Positions 1 to 10,735 are shown, counted from the first letter of the stretch. The stretch is DNA of 64,000 nt from Patella vulgata (GCF_932274485.2 NC_065882.2:32954593-33018592), one strand, 5' to 3'. Numbers and translations: made by a program. The notes: generated by a model not told the origin, from the sequence alone.

Positions 1-140
1 CCACAGGCTCCACTCCTTGTGGTGCGATTCCGTCAATTCCTTCAAGTTTCAGCCTTGCGACCATACTATCCCCGGAACCCGTAAACTCTCAGGTTGCCCA
101 AAGCTGCCACGGACGGGTCCATAACCGCTGTTCTCGAGCC
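1..140 (-). pseudogene. 18S rRNA fragment, divergent
   Basis: The reverse complement matches the conserved small-subunit rRNA stretch around GGAATTGACGGA and GGAGTGGAGCCTG, with GGCTGAAACTT just upstream. About 120-140 bases are present and the match is cut by the window edge. It reads GGTCGCAAGGCTGAAACTT, whereas the usual metazoan form is GGTTGCAAAGCTGAAACTT, and it has further changes in helices that are normally constant. It directly abuts an unrelated foldback repeat at about 141. It is therefore a pseudogene scrap, a transferred or captured piece from another eukaryote, or an assembly join, not a working rDNA unit. Confidence 0.8.
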
Positions 141-1400
141 TATTATGTCAAAAATGGCTGCCAACACCCCCAAATGTCTGCAAGTCCATAACTATTGACT
201 CAAATTTGATGATCTTGATGTCTATCCCCAGGTTTTTGGGGACAAAGAACACATTAAGACAACTTTGGATGTCACTGAGCTGTTCAATCATTACGAAATT
301 GAATTCATGACCTTCAGCTGTCCACTATCACCTAATGCACAACCACCCCTGTCCATAGAATAAGTTTCAAAGCGTTTAGTTTTGAGTGTCATCCTCCACC
401 TCAGTATTGACCTATTGAATGTTGTTTGAATTGTCACAGTTTTCAGTTTGAAAAGGGTCACATACAGCAGTGTAGAGGAGTCCATAGCGTCTGCAGCTGC
501 ATCCCCCGAATAGTTCCAATAGATAATTTTCAAGAGTTTGCCAGGCGCAGCATTGTTTTGGGGCATAATTGAAATTAACTGATCATTTTCCTGCTTCCAT
601 CCCTATTCAGTTGGGTCTATTTCATTTGACATCCCCGTCCATACCATAATTTGAAAATACATACGTTGGTTATGAAATCTTGTTGCTGGTGCTGTTGGGG
701 AAGCCGTTAAGGAATGACAGATGCTTCAGCAGTTGCCACTTTCTTGGTGAAAATGATATGACACAGTGATGATAGCGTATCATTCAATTTGCCACATAAT
801 AGATCAACCATCAGGTCTTTGCCAAGATCTGATATGTCTTCTTGAGATTTGTTTTGATGGGTGAATGCACTAGCACAGGACTTCAGGACAGGATCAGATT
901 TCACTAATTTCCGGTAGATGGACTTTTTTAAGATGCCTAAAATTCTTGAAGTTGAATCACAGCCTGAATAAACATGTATAAAGAGCAACTCGTTGCACAC
1001 ATGGTCTCCTTAAATTTCTTTCAACAGGTTAATGTTATACACTTTGTGTTCTTTTAACTGGTTGTTTGAACGGAAGTAGATGATCTCATTGTCTGTTCTG
1101 GAGTAATGAAGGAGCAAGATCAGCAAATCTGTGACAATTCAAACGACACTCAAGAGATCGATACTAAGGAGGAGGATGACACTCCAAACTGAACACTCAT
1201 TCTATGATAGTGGACAGCTGAAGGTCATGAATTCAATTTCATACTGATTCAACAGCTCAGTGATATCCATTTAGTTCTCTTAATGTGTTCCGTGTCCCCC
1301 AAAACCTGGGGATAGACATCAAGATCATCAAATTTGAGTCAATAGTTATGGACTTGCGGTCATTTGGCGGTGTTGGCGGCCATTTTGACATAATAGGCCA
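141..1400. mobile_element. Foldback element with ~270-310 bp inverted arms
   Basis: The stretch 141-450 recurs as a reverse complement at about 1125-1400, including the paired outer motifs TATTATGTCAAAAATGG and CCATTTTGACATAATA. The arms are diverged (indels, roughly 15-20 % by eye). The ~675-bp middle, with part of the left arm, holds a minus-strand coding fossil described separately. No target duplication was found, so the superfamily is open. The layout fits a non-autonomous DNA transposon or the two ends of a decayed autonomous one. Confidence 0.6.
291..1000 (-). pseudogene. Orphan mobile-element protein fossil (GCD-T-S family)
   Basis: A minus-strand coding trace begins with the peptide FIHVYSGCDSTSRILGI near 960 and runs down to about 450. 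I recognise the pattern H-x-x-[ST]-G-C-D-[ST]-T-S from an uncharacterised protein family that recurs in cnidarian, mollusc, arthropod and fish genomes. In that family a proline-rich segment, an R-V-Y segment and a tryptophan-rich stretch follow, and degraded counterparts can be made out here in the same order (for example PGKLLKIIYWN near 500-540). The motif loosely resembles the helical region after the active site of FEN1/XPG nucleases (GCDY...GIGPK); this is inference only. The copy is broken in a few places and lies between the arms of the foldback element. Function is unknown. Confidence 0.5.
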
Positions 1401-1530
1401 ACATCATTTTAATGATCTTAATGTGTTCTTTGCCCCCAAAACCTAGGGAAAGACACTAAGATCATCAAATTTGAGTTGATAGTTACATAGTTATGATCAT
1501 TTTAAAACGTTTATGTGGCCATTTTTGACA
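1401..1530 (+). repeat. Extra tandem copy of the foldback arm
   Basis: 1408-1527 repeats the order seen at 1283-1400: TTAATGTGTTC, the CCCCCAAAACCT segment, ATCATCAAATTTGAGT, then GGCCATTTT-TGAC. The right arm is therefore present twice in tandem, the outer copy more diverged. Confidence 0.6.
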
Positions 1531-2038
1531 AAACACTTTCCCGGGGGTCCTACTTTGGTAAACTTTTAGTATGTTATAAAGTACACTAAACCCTACCAGA
1601 ATCAGTTGAGAAACCTTTTGTAGCAATTTTGGGGGGGTTGAGGGGATATTTTCCATATATTGGCCTGACTATAACAAGGGTATCCAATGATATACCTCTT
1701 GAATTAGATGATAAGAAGTGTGTGTTTTTATACGCCCACAGAGAAGGAGCATTTTCTGCTCAGGGTAAGCAGAGCGATAAGCAATTTGATTGGTAAAGAA
1801 TGAGAATTTTCTGCTTAGGGTAAGCAGAGATAAGCAATTTAATAGGTTGATGCTTTGGGGCACGATAACTTTGGTTTTAATGAAGTGAGAGCGATGAAAC
1901 TCTGAATATACATGTACATGTAGATTCATTATATCATTACCTTAATTAAGTTCGATGGTGCTAATTTTCTGCTTAGGCTAAGGAGCGATAAGCAATTTGA
2001 TTGGTCAAGACTTTGGAACATAACCACTCTGCTTTTAA

Positions 2039-2919
2039 AGGCGAAAACAGAACGGAAAAGAACGAACGTGGGAAGTATGTAGCGGGGATGTTAAATGGAT
2101 GTTCATCGGAAGCCTAGCGGATGAAAGCAGATGGAAGTGGATGACAGCTCCGAAGGGGTTAGGCAAACTCCAGACATCCTTCAATATACCAGATACATCC
2201 CAGATACAAACACGTCTGTTTTGAAAACTTTATGTACGAGATGCATACGCTTACATCCTTTCTATTTCCGTGCTACTAACGATGTATAGACGTTCCATGT
2301 ACCTTATCTTTCCTCCCTCTTTCCGTTTTCAGCTGGAGTGGATGTGAGTTACGAGGATGGCCAGAAGATGCAGATGAAAGCAGATGGAAGTGGATGACAG
2401 CTCCGAAGGGGTTAGGCAAACTCCAGACATCCTTCAATATACCAGATACATCCCAGATACAAACACGTCTGTTTTGAAAACTTTATGTACGAGATGCATA
2501 CGCTTACATCCTTTCTATTTCCGTGCTACTAACGATGTATAGACGTTCCATGTACCTTATCTTTCCTCCCTCTTTCCGTTTTCAGCTGGAGTGGATGTGA
2601 GTTACGAGGATGGCCAGAAGATGCAGAGAGGATACAGTGGACGTTTAACGGATGATAACGGACATGGAACGTTTGGTGCTCGTATATGTCGCGCATTTAC
2701 ATCGTACATGGCAGAAAGTTCATCCGTTATAAAAGTTTTGTGCAGCTCAAAACATTTTGCGCGGATGAAATCAAAGTGAACGGATGCTCGATGGATAGAG
2801 CGTATGAAACATGTATGCTATGAGTACACAAAGGATGCATGGGGTTTTCAAACGGAGGGCACATTTTTTTCCCCGTTTTACATCCTCTTTGCATCCGTAA
2901 GTGCAGTGGGACCGGGCCT
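2039..2919. mobile_element. TTAA-flanked non-autonomous DNA transposon
   Basis: TTAA stands at 2035-2038 and again at 2920-2923, exactly where the surrounding HINE-2 unit would otherwise be continuous (compare CTGCTTTTAATTGAGG at 3660-3690). The ends begin AGGC and finish GCCT, a very short inverted repeat. TTAA target duplication is typical of piggyBac and Kolobok elements. No transposase is visible in its 881 bp. A 62-codon reading frame at 2591 is not convincing. Confidence 0.6.
2121..2626 (+). repeat. Exact 253-bp tandem duplication
   Basis: 2121-2373 and 2374-2626 appear identical over 253 bp, both starting ATGAAAGCAGATGGAAG and ending GGCCAGAAGATGCAG. The lack of visible differences means a very recent duplication or an assembly artefact. 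Confidence 0.85.
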
Positions 2920-3306
2920 TTAATGAGGTAGAATGTTTAAACTTGATGTAGATGTTCAGTAGGTAAATGTCATGGCTGGGTTCAATGATTAACAGTTCAT
3001 TGGTTGGTGCTTTTGGACAAGATAACTTTGATTCTATCTGACAGAGAGTGATGAAACTTAGTGTATAGTTGATAATCAGTTGATTAACTTTTGAAAAAAA
3101 TAAATATAAATGTACAATTTATTAATATGTGTCATCTATTTATTTTGTGAATTCGGCAGGGTACACCAGCCTCACTGTTGGCTTGTTGTCCCAGAATTGG
3201 ACTATTTCCCTAAAGCTATGCAATAGCCTTGACCGAAAAGGACACTATTTTTAAAACTGAGTCTGTCAGCATGTGTAAATCTTAAGTAAGTTTTTAACTG
3301 ATTTTT

Positions 3307-3958
3307 GTCCCCCGCCTTTCGAAGAAAGCAGGGGACTATTAAAATGGATTCGTCCGTCTGTCTGTTAATCACACTTTTTGGGACACGATAACTATCTTTA
3401 TAATTGAGCTATAATGTTCAAACTTGGTGTAGGTGTTTATTAGGTCAATACCTTGATGGAGTTCGTAGATGAGCATTTTCTGCTTAGAGTAAGCAGAGAT
3501 AAACAAACTGATTGGTTGATGCTTTGGGGCACGATAACTTTGGTTATAACTCCGAATATAGATTCATTATATCATTACCTTGACTAAGTTTGATGGTGAG
3601 AATTTTCTGCTTAGGCTATGGAGCGGTAAGCAATTTGATTGGTCAAGACTTTGGAACATAACAACTCTGCTTTTAATTGAGGTAGAATGTTTAAACTTGA
3701 TGTAGATGTTCGTTTTTTGAATGTCTTGACTGAGTTCAATAATTAACATTTTGAACTAAAGCTAAGCAGACCTAAGCAATTTGATTGGTCGATGCTTTGG
3801 GACAAAATAACTTTGATTCTATCTGATAGAGAGTGATGAAACTTAGTGTATAGTTTGATTGCTCGATACTTTTGAAAAAAAATAAATGTGCGATTAATTA
3901 ATATGTGTCATCTATTTTGGGATTACGGCGAGGGACATCAGCTTCACTGTTGGCTTGG
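3307..3958 (+). mobile_element. HINE-2, complete pearl/Helentron-type element
   Basis: The head GTCCCCCGCCTTTCGAAG forms a hairpin with the following AAGCAGGGGAC. A short GTCCGTCTGTCTG microsatellite comes next, then ~148-bp core units (GGGACACGATAACT ... GCATTTTCTGCTTAG ... AAGCAATTTGATTGG). The tail is GGCGAGGGACATCAGC TTCACTGTTGGCTTG. The head motif reappears inverted (GGCG-GGGAC) 21 bp from the end. This is the layout of pearl elements and of Helentron-associated non-autonomous elements (HINEs). There is no coding capacity. Confidence 0.7.
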
Positions 3959-4242
3959 GTTTTTTTTTCAAATTCGATGTGACGCATTCAAACAATCAGA
4001 AAATGAACCTTATTGATTTTCCCAGTTCTCTGTCCATCTCTTGCCAAATGTGGGCATATCTTGGATGGCAACTGCTTGTTAAATTTATTTCTATTTTCTA
4101 TTTCTATTTTGAAGCATTTGAACAAAGAGAGGATGACCAATATTTCCCAGTTCTCCGTCAATCTATTGCAAAATGTGAGCATCTCTTGCATGGAAACTGC
4201 TTGTCCTAATGTGTATTGGCAATTTATCTTTTCTGTTTTCAG

Positions 4243-4344
4243 GGAAATAATGATGAAAAAGGCTTACTTAGTAATCCACTTAAAAACCGTGGTTGCACAG
4301 ATATCATTCCATTGCTTGTCTTTGCTGCATTCTGGGGAGGCATG
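4243..4344 (+). CDS. SLC44A1-like: Choline transporter-like protein, exon for N-tail and start of TM1
   Basis: This is an internal exon of 34 codons in phase 0/0. It is preceded by a polypyrimidine run and acceptor TTTTCAG and followed by donor GTAGGT. The peptide begins GNNDEKGLLSNPLKNRGCTD and continues IIPLLVFAAFWGGM. The N-R-[GS]-C-T-D-I motif just before a hydrophobic segment is the hallmark of CTL/SLC44 proteins (human SLC44A1 has NRSCTDIP at this place). The family are polytopic plasma- and mitochondrial-membrane proteins that carry choline and related amines. The exon supplies the end of the cytosolic N-tail and the first half of TM1; the rest is encoded at 44108. It reads on without a stop into the intron, but the following codons are HINE-1 sequence. 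The first exon was not found upstream. Confidence 0.85.
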
Positions 4345-4383
4345 GTAGGTATATTTCCAATAGGGTTCATAATTGGTTGTTTT

Positions 4384-4712
4384 TATATGCCCACATTTTC
4401 ATGTGGATGTATATTGTCGTTGCCCCTGTCCACACGGACGTCTGTCCACAATTTGTTTGCAGACACTCTACAGGTCACGATTTTTAAACGCCCACATTTT
4501 CATGTGGATTTATGTTGTCTTCGCCACCGTCCATCTGGACGTCTCTCCGTCCACAATTTCTTTGTGGACACCCTACAGATCACAATTCTTATCCGATTTT
4601 GACGAAACTTGAAATATAGGTTAATCTCCAAAAGATAGCGGTTCCGTTTGTCCACATTTTGTTTGTGGACAATCTACAGGTCACAATTTTTATTCGATTT
4701 TGACAAAACTTA
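4384..4712 (+). mobile_element. HINE-1 head modules in tandem
   Basis: Two clear copies of the head (GCCCACATTTTCATGTGGA, at 4389 and 4492) and three adjoining (T/A)CAATTT(G)TTTG-GGAC...CTACAG(G/A)TCAC units follow one another. The array is cut at 4712 by the (TAA)n tail of a minus-strand LINE. The usual HINE-1 tail is missing. Confidence 0.65.
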
Positions 4713-5334
4713 AATATTATTATTATTATTATTATTATTATTACAGCATATTTATAGTGTGCCCTTTCATATAACATGTTCAGGGGCACTTTACAAAGTG
4801 ACAATGTAAATCATACATAAACAGCATACTGTAAACACAACAGGGGCCCACTTCCACTCGTGGAAAAGTCTTCTTTTGATTTCTAATCTATAGTCTGTAT
4901 CAAAGTTGTACACATATGCTAACGCCCTCTGGTGTAATAATGTTGATAATTCATTATATTTTTCTGGACATTTTCATTTCAAGATTTTAACTTCAAGACT
5001 TTTTGAAACGTAGAAAATATTTTCATAAGAGTTCAAATTCCAGATTTTTTTTTAGATACTTTCAGAAACCAATGAATTGATTTCTTTGTTGTGTAAAATT
5101 AAGAAATTATTTTTTAATTTTAATATTTAATGATATATAAAAGTTACCGATAAAACGCCGAAAATGAAACATAAAGTCAATTTTTTGTTTAAAATGTTGA
5201 TTTTGTGCATGAAATGTTGACATAAGAATGTAGAAACAAGAATCATTAGTTTAGAATGTTGCGTTCGTGTCTAAAATGTTCAAACTGGAATGTAGAAACA
5301 AGAATCATCATGAATATTGTCCCATTTGGTCTTC

Positions 5335-5817
5335 CATAACTTAGTGGTCTCTACAGTTACACATTTACGTATTTTACCTATATTTCTGACATTAAAATAG
5401 CACAATTTACAAATATTTACTTGAGCTCCCATCAGCATAAAACTATCAAAGATTGCGCCAATATTACGAGCAGAATAAGATGAAAATATATCACAATTAC
5501 CAATTACAACAGGGGGTTATCATGTGCAAATTTACTTAATTGATGCCTTGAGCCTTATAACAAATATTCGGTTTTATCATCATTCAATTTTAGAAAGTTC
5601 TTTGACATCCATTTTCTAATTTCACTAATACAGTTCTCAAGTTGCAATTTTGATAAATTGAAAGAAGATGGACAATTAGGTGTAAATGAAATATATAATT
5701 GAGTATCATCGGCATACAAATGAAAGCTGAGACCATATTTTCGGACAATATCACCTAATGGTGACGTATAGAGGGTAAATAAAATTGGACCAAGAACAGA
5801 ACCTTGGGGAACCCCAG
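5335..5817 (-). pseudogene. LINE reverse transcriptase palm fragment
   Basis: Translating the minus strand downward from 5817 gives [16 protein letters not shown], then [11 protein letters not shown] (catalytic YADD at about 5718-5707), then [18 protein letters not shown]. After a stop near 5567 a second stretch (about 5520-5335) reads NIGAIFDSFMLMGAQVN and NVRNIGKIRKCVTVETTKLW. These are RT motifs A-E of CR1/L2/Jockey-type LINEs in the usual order. The GVPQG motif is exactly where a hAT-like MITE sits. Frames are broken between the two stretches, so this copy is dead. Confidence 0.85.
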
Positions 5818-7239
5818 CAGTGTTTAAAATTTACGTTGGCCCGACGCCGATAAATAACTGGACGGGCCGACATCTTTTTATTTTGAAGATGGCGGTCAGC
5901 CCTGTGAGCCGACTGTTTTTGTCATGGATATTTTGTTCATGTTTCTATCAAATTCTCCTTTGAAAATATTTACATTTCCTATTTATATCCGAAATATATT
6001 TCATCCAGATATTTAACAGTATTTCATTACCGGAAATAAAAATAAAATTGTCCACCGAAAGAAATTATTGTTGTAGGAGTGAGGTCGTGCTTGCAAATAT
6101 CGGCACGCTCCCAGAGTTCGGGAGGATATTATTTAACCATTTTCATCAAGTGTGGAATAGATGAGTGTGTGTTCTGATGGTATGCCTTACTTACTGTCTT
6201 ATTTGTCTTTATCTGATATTGAATACACATGCATAATCCGGCATATTATATTCATTCCTTCAATGGAGAGATCCAAACACGTATGCTACTAAACTAGGTC
6301 AGTCCATCTACTGTACTGTCATGAATCCAAGAATAAATATTCACATGATATAAAACATTTGTCTTGTAAAAATAAGATTGAAAAACCAGAGCTGAAAATT
6401 CCCTGAAAGCCTAACTACGGGTAACAATATAATTCCAGCGAGGTAAAACGAGTGACCATTCCCGCCATTATTTCCAACTCTCGTGATTTAATAGCAGACT
6501 TGATTATCAAGTCTATTTCTTTAATGAAGATTTCACTACGAAGAAATCAGGCACATGCAACATGTTATATAGGAAGAATAACAAAGAGTTTATCATTCCA
6601 TAAATATAGGCTATCCCAACGTGTGACATCAGGTCAGTTTTAAGTTTTAATAATGATAAAAAATGACGTGTCGTCTGCCAAACAGCACTGATAGTTTCCT
6701 TTCATGTTGAAAGAGGTCACGGCCTTTCATTACACAGTTCCACACGTCATGATGAATGAAACAAAACAAATGATTAATCTGTGTTTTGTTAGACCTTAAA
6801 AGCCAGTTTCATTTCATTTTATTTATATGCACAATATTTTCTGATAATTTTCGGAGAATGTTAAGGGCCATTTTAATCTTCAGATTTCTATGTGAATGGA
6901 AATTCGAGATACGTTGTCAGTACAATATCAAGCCTGGGGTGGAATGATTTTTTTCTTTCTATACACGAAGTATAAACATTAAATCTTTCAAATGTTAAAA
7001 TTGTAATGTGAACAGTTGATCAATATTGAATACATATTAACTTTTAAACCTGTCCCAAATGGCTGTAGAAGACACCTACGGAACTTAGAAGTTCAAGGAA
7101 TTTGGGGTGGGGTAGTGTACGTGTTTTGTTAATATTTATTGGGCCCACAAGTTAATGTTAGGACCTACAACTTTCATGAATGGCATCTACCAGCGGGTCC
7201 TATTGGCTTACAACTTTTCTTGCCGAATTTTAAACACTG
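5818..7239. mobile_element. hAT-like MITE inside the LINE
   Basis: Inverted ends CAGTGTTTAAAATT (5818) and AATTTTAAACACTG (ending 7239) are flanked by AACCCCAG at 5810-5817 and AATCCCAG at 7240-7247. This is an 8-bp target duplication with one mismatch, diagnostic of hAT. The interior 1.4 kb has no convincing gene: the 63-codon frame at 6452 has no family features. The host LINE reads SSGVPQGS across the empty site, which independently confirms the boundaries. Confidence 0.8.
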
Positions 7240-7480
7240 AATCCCAGATGACAAAACAGATTCAGACGACGATTTGCAATTAACTAAAATACACTGTTTT
7301 CTACCCACAAGATACCTTTCTAAAAGATTTAATGCAGAGCCACAAATACCGAATTTAAATTGAAGTCTACGTAGAAGAATGGAAGGGTAACATAAGCTTG
7401 ATCAAGTATATGGTCAACTGTTATGAGTTGAAGAAGAAACATGTTGTGTGAGAGATCTATTATTCAGCATATCACAAAAA

Positions 7481-7888
7481 TCAATGAAAATTAAAATCCC
7501 CCCAAATAATAGTGCAACACTTAGTCATCATTAACTGGTCCAGAAATAATCCAAATTCTTCTATAAACTTTTGACACAATTTGCTATTTGGCGGGCGGTA
7601 AATTGTAATAATCCTAGTTTCCTTGAAAGAAAACTGTAGAGAACAATCCAAAATTTCAAAAGAATCAAAACGTTCATGACGGGTTTTCTTACACTTAATA
7701 GATGACTTAAATATAAGTGGTACACCTCCTCCACGTGAAGCACGAGGGCAATGTTGTATAGAATATCCATCGGGTACTAAAGCTGCGATTGTCGATGAAT
7801 CCGAACAGTCATTGTTCAACCACGTTTCAGTTATTCCACAAATATCAATAGAATTTTCAAAAATATAATCAGATAAAATTGTTTTATT
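7481..7888 (-). pseudogene. LINE endonuclease domain fragment
   Basis: The minus-strand peptide contains DICGITETWLN, PDGYSIQHCPRASRGGGV, IITIYRPPNSK and ends WGDFNFH. The ETW, RGGG, YRPP and GDFN blocks are in the order found in the apurinic-endonuclease-like domain of CR1/L2/Jockey LINEs, which nicks target DNA for target-primed reverse transcription. The frame breaks straight after GDFN. RT traces continue at lower coordinates (a segment with FGICGSALN near 7350). The N-terminal end is lost at the HINE-1 head. An upstream methionine within the (GTCC)n tract belongs to HINE-1, not to this gene. Confidence 0.85.
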
Positions 7889-8344
7889 ATACGCCCACAT
7901 TTTCATGTGGACGTATATTGTCGTCGCCCTTGTCCGTCCGTCCGTCCGTCCGTCCACAATTTGTTTGTGGACTCTCTACAGGTCACAATTCTTGTCCGAT
8001 TTTGACGAAACTTGAAATATAGCTTTATCCCCAAAAAATCTCGGCTGCTTTCGATATTGGCATGTATCGGATCGAAACTTCATGGATTATGGCCCCTGTT
8101 TGTACGAAAAGTCACGTTTTTAGCTTGTGGACCCTATAGAGGTCACAATTTTTATCCGATTTTGTTGAAACTTGAAATGTCAGTTTATAACCCAAAGATC
8201 TCGGTTCCTGTCGATATTTGCGCATATCGAATTGTAATTTCCTGAATTATGGCCCTTGATTGTAGGAAAAATCACTTTCTTTTTAGCTTGTTCTCTATCC
8301 ATCTCTCGAAAATGTTGGCGTATCCTGCCTGGCAGCCGCTGGTT
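7889..8344 (+). mobile_element. HINE-1, short complete copy
   Basis: The head ATACGCCCACATTTTCATG is followed by (GTCC)n and core units (GTGGACCCTATAGAGGTCAC, TATCCGATTTTG, ATTATGGCCC). The tail is CTCGAAAATGTTGGCGTAT followed by CCTGCCTGGCAGCCGCTGG. The motif ATACGCC-CACATTTTC of the head recurs inverted 21 bp from the end. The core array here is only about two units, against about 13 in the copy at 55349. Confidence 0.75.
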
Positions 8345-8842
8345 ATGAAACATTTTGATCAAATACTGCATTCAGAGTAACTATTTTAAACAAAAACACA
8401 CGCAGGACGAATACACAGTTGCCCCCTAGGCGCTTACATAATGTTTTCAATCTAGACTTCCTAAAATTAGGCCTAAATGCTTCTTCGCAATAGTTACATT
8501 TAAACAGCAAACACTACTTCGCATAAAAATGTTCCACATGCACGACAATAGAACTGAAATCTATCGCATAATTTATCAACAAATTATAACTTATCAAAAA
8601 CTGTTATACAATTATTTGAAAGTAACGGTTTTACCACGCCTGCGCATTATATATTTGCATGTCGAAATACACATTAATCCACAATAAATCACAGGCACGA
8701 AAAACACAGAGCACAACAAGGCACAGTCAACCACTAAGACCTTGCTTCCTATACAGAGTTATTAGATTTTCTAATTCAGTCCAGGATAGGTTTAGATCCA
8801 TTTTAGAGGACATCAAAGTAACAGAAGAAGACATCTTTAATA
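8345..8842. other. No gene seen
   Basis: AT-rich DNA between two HINE-1 elements. A 95-codon plus frame at 8659 ends inside HINE-1 core sequence and shows no family features. Confidence 0.5.
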
Positions 8843-9652
8843 TAGATCTATCTCCCAAAGATATTGTTTTCTTTCAATATTGGCATATATCAGACCATAA
8901 CTTCATGGATTATGGACCCGGATTGTACGAAAAATCACGTTTTTAGCTTGTGGACCCTATAGAGGTCACAATTTTTATCCGATTTTGATGAAACTTGAAA
9001 TGCATGTTTATAACCCAAATATCTTGTCGCACATAACGGATCGTAACTTCCTGAATTATGTCCCCTGATAAAACGAAAAATCGTGTTTTTTGCTTTGGTC
9101 CCTGTAGAGGTCACAATTTTCGTCCGATTTAAAAAAAAACGTTTGAATATATCACTGTTATGCCCTAATGATGGTTGAGTTTGAATTTCGTGAAAATCAG
9201 ACAAAAACTGCCGAACAAAATGGCTGCCCCTCATACGCAAATTGTGTAAAACTATGGTATATCAAGGTTGTGGACCCTCTAGAGATCACAATTTTCATCA
9301 GATTTTGATGAAACTTGAAATACATGTTGATAACCCAAAGATCTTGGTTCTTTTCGATATTTGTACATATCAGATTGTAACTTCCTGAATTATGGCCCTT
9401 GATTTTACAAAAAATCGCATTTTTAGAGGTAACAATAATTATCCGATTTAAAAAACTGTTTGAATATATCACCGATTACACCCTAATGACAGTTGAGTGT
9501 GAATTTCATGAAAATCGGACCAAAACTGACAGACAAAATGGCCGTCCCTCGTTCGCAGATAGTGTCAAAATATTGTGTATCAGGGTTGTGCACCCTCTGA
9601 TTTTGATGGAACTTGAAATGCATGTTTATAACCCATATATCTTGGTTCCTTA
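8843..9652 (+). mobile_element. HINE-1 core array, headless, cut by a LINE
   Basis: About five ~155-bp core units in two alternating types (one with AAACTTGAAAT, one with AAAATGGC-GCC/CCGTCC) end abruptly at about 9652, where LINE coding sequence starts. Neither the head nor the tail is present. Confidence 0.65.
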
Positions 9653-10297
9653 TTGATTGGCCTTCCGTGTCGCACTATTGAGAAACTCCAAAAAGTGCAG
9701 AATTCAGCAGCAAGACTGATCACACAAACGAAATATAATGAGCATATTACCCCAGTTTTATTTGAACTGCACTGGTTGCCTATTGTTTTTAGAATTAAAT
9801 ATAAAATACTTTTATTGACTTTTAAATGTTTTAATGGTATGGCGCCCTTTTACTTGTCCTGTTTTTTTTTATATTTATAAACCTTTTCGAACGTTACGGT
9901 CATCCAGAGACAACTTTTTATTAACGGAAAAAACAGCCAACCTTTCACGTTATGGAGAGCGATCGTTTTTATTTCAAGCACCAAAACAGTGGAATCTTTT
10001 GCCTTTTAGTATCCGCAGTTGTACCTCTATAATAACTTTTAAACCTAAATTTAAAACTTTCTTATTCCAAGAGACTTTTAATTGTTGAATTAATTTTAAA
10101 TCTTCACCATATGTATTTTATAGATATTTATATATTTATTTTTGTACTGATTTTATAGATATTTAGTTTCTTACTGTTTCTATAATTATTATTTATTACA
10201 GATTTTATATTTTCTATACATGTATTTATTGTAAAGCGCACCTGAACACGTATGTGGAAGATAGCGCTATATAAGTGTTGTATAATAATAATAATAA
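9653..10297 (+). mobile_element. 5'-truncated LINE, RT C-terminal region and 3' end
   Basis: The plus-strand peptide reads KLQKVQNSAARLITQTK, HITPVLFELHWLP and FRIKYKILLLTFKC. After one frameshift near 9860-9880 it continues GERSFLFQAPKQWNLLP and FKPKFKTFLF. These are the closing motifs of CR1/L2/Jockey-like LINE polyproteins. The 3' end reads AAAGCGCACCTGAACACG, GCGCTATATAAG and (TAA)n, matching the tail of the minus-strand LINE at 4713, so the two probably belong to one lineage. The 5' truncation is the usual result of incomplete reverse transcription. Confidence 0.85.
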
Positions 10298-10735
10298 AAG
10301 CTAGCTAACCAAGTCAGGAAGCCAACAATATCACTTAAGACTAAGAGCGACAAAAATTGAACAAACTTGGCGTAAGACTGGTGACAAAGGTCATATTTTG
10401 GGCCACATTATGACCAATTAACCAATCAACCTATCAAATTGCTTATCTCTGCTTGCCCTAAAGAGACGCGGAAAAACTATGCGACGAATCACTAGTTCCT
10501 AGGAAATGAAATGCTAAAACTGTTAAGTTTTTCCATTTAATCTAAATATTGAGAATGGAATTATAGAACTGGATAACTCTCTGGTTTTAAAAAAATATGA
10601 CCTTTGTCACCAGTCTTATGCCACGTTTGTTCAATTTTTGTCACTCTTAAGTGATATTGTTGGCTTCCTGACTTGGTTAGCTAGCTTTTAGACTTTATTT
10701 CAGCTATGGACTCTAAATTTTAATTGTGAGTTGCT
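10298..10735. repeat. Foldback MITE-like repeat
   Basis: AAAGCTAGCTAACCAAGTCA through GGTGACAAAGGTCATAT (10298-10397) returns inverted at about 10590-10690, leaving a ~190-bp loop. The outer right end continues into TTTATTTCAGCTATGGACTC. The same unit occurs in tandem at 16276-16560. Confidence 0.75.

Larger units (their letters stand above)
1745..3188 (+). mobile_element. HINE-2 (pearl-like) element split by a TTAA element
   Basis: Core units with GCATTTTCTGCT...GGTAAGCAGAG...TAAGCAATTTGATTGGT occur at 1745-2034. The element resumes at 2920 and ends with the family tail CACCAGCCTCACTGTTGGCT near 3188. The family plan (head, microsatellite, ~148-bp cores, tail) is complete in the copy at 3307. 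Here the head is not recognisable. Confidence 0.65.
4713..7888 (-). mobile_element. Non-LTR retrotransposon (LINE, CR1/L2/Jockey-like), split by a MITE
   Basis: On the minus strand an APE-type endonuclease trace (7888-7481) is followed by reverse transcriptase (about 7480-5335, interrupted by a MITE at 5818-7239). A 3' end at 4713-4850 reads AAAGTGCCCCTGAACATG, then GGGCACACTATAAATATG, then a (TAA)n tail. That 3' end (a small hairpin plus trinucleotide tail) is typical of CR1/L2-like LINEs. The copy has its 5' end removed where a HINE-1 head begins at 7889. The part between RT and tail (about 4960-5335) is AT-rich and not recognisable. It carries several frameshifts and stops. Confidence 0.75.

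Noticed and set aside
4345-4602. Coding continuation of exon A into the following 258 bp
   Set aside because: The reading frame is open, but a good donor (GTAGGT) ends the conserved CTL peptide and the rest is HINE-1 head sequence.
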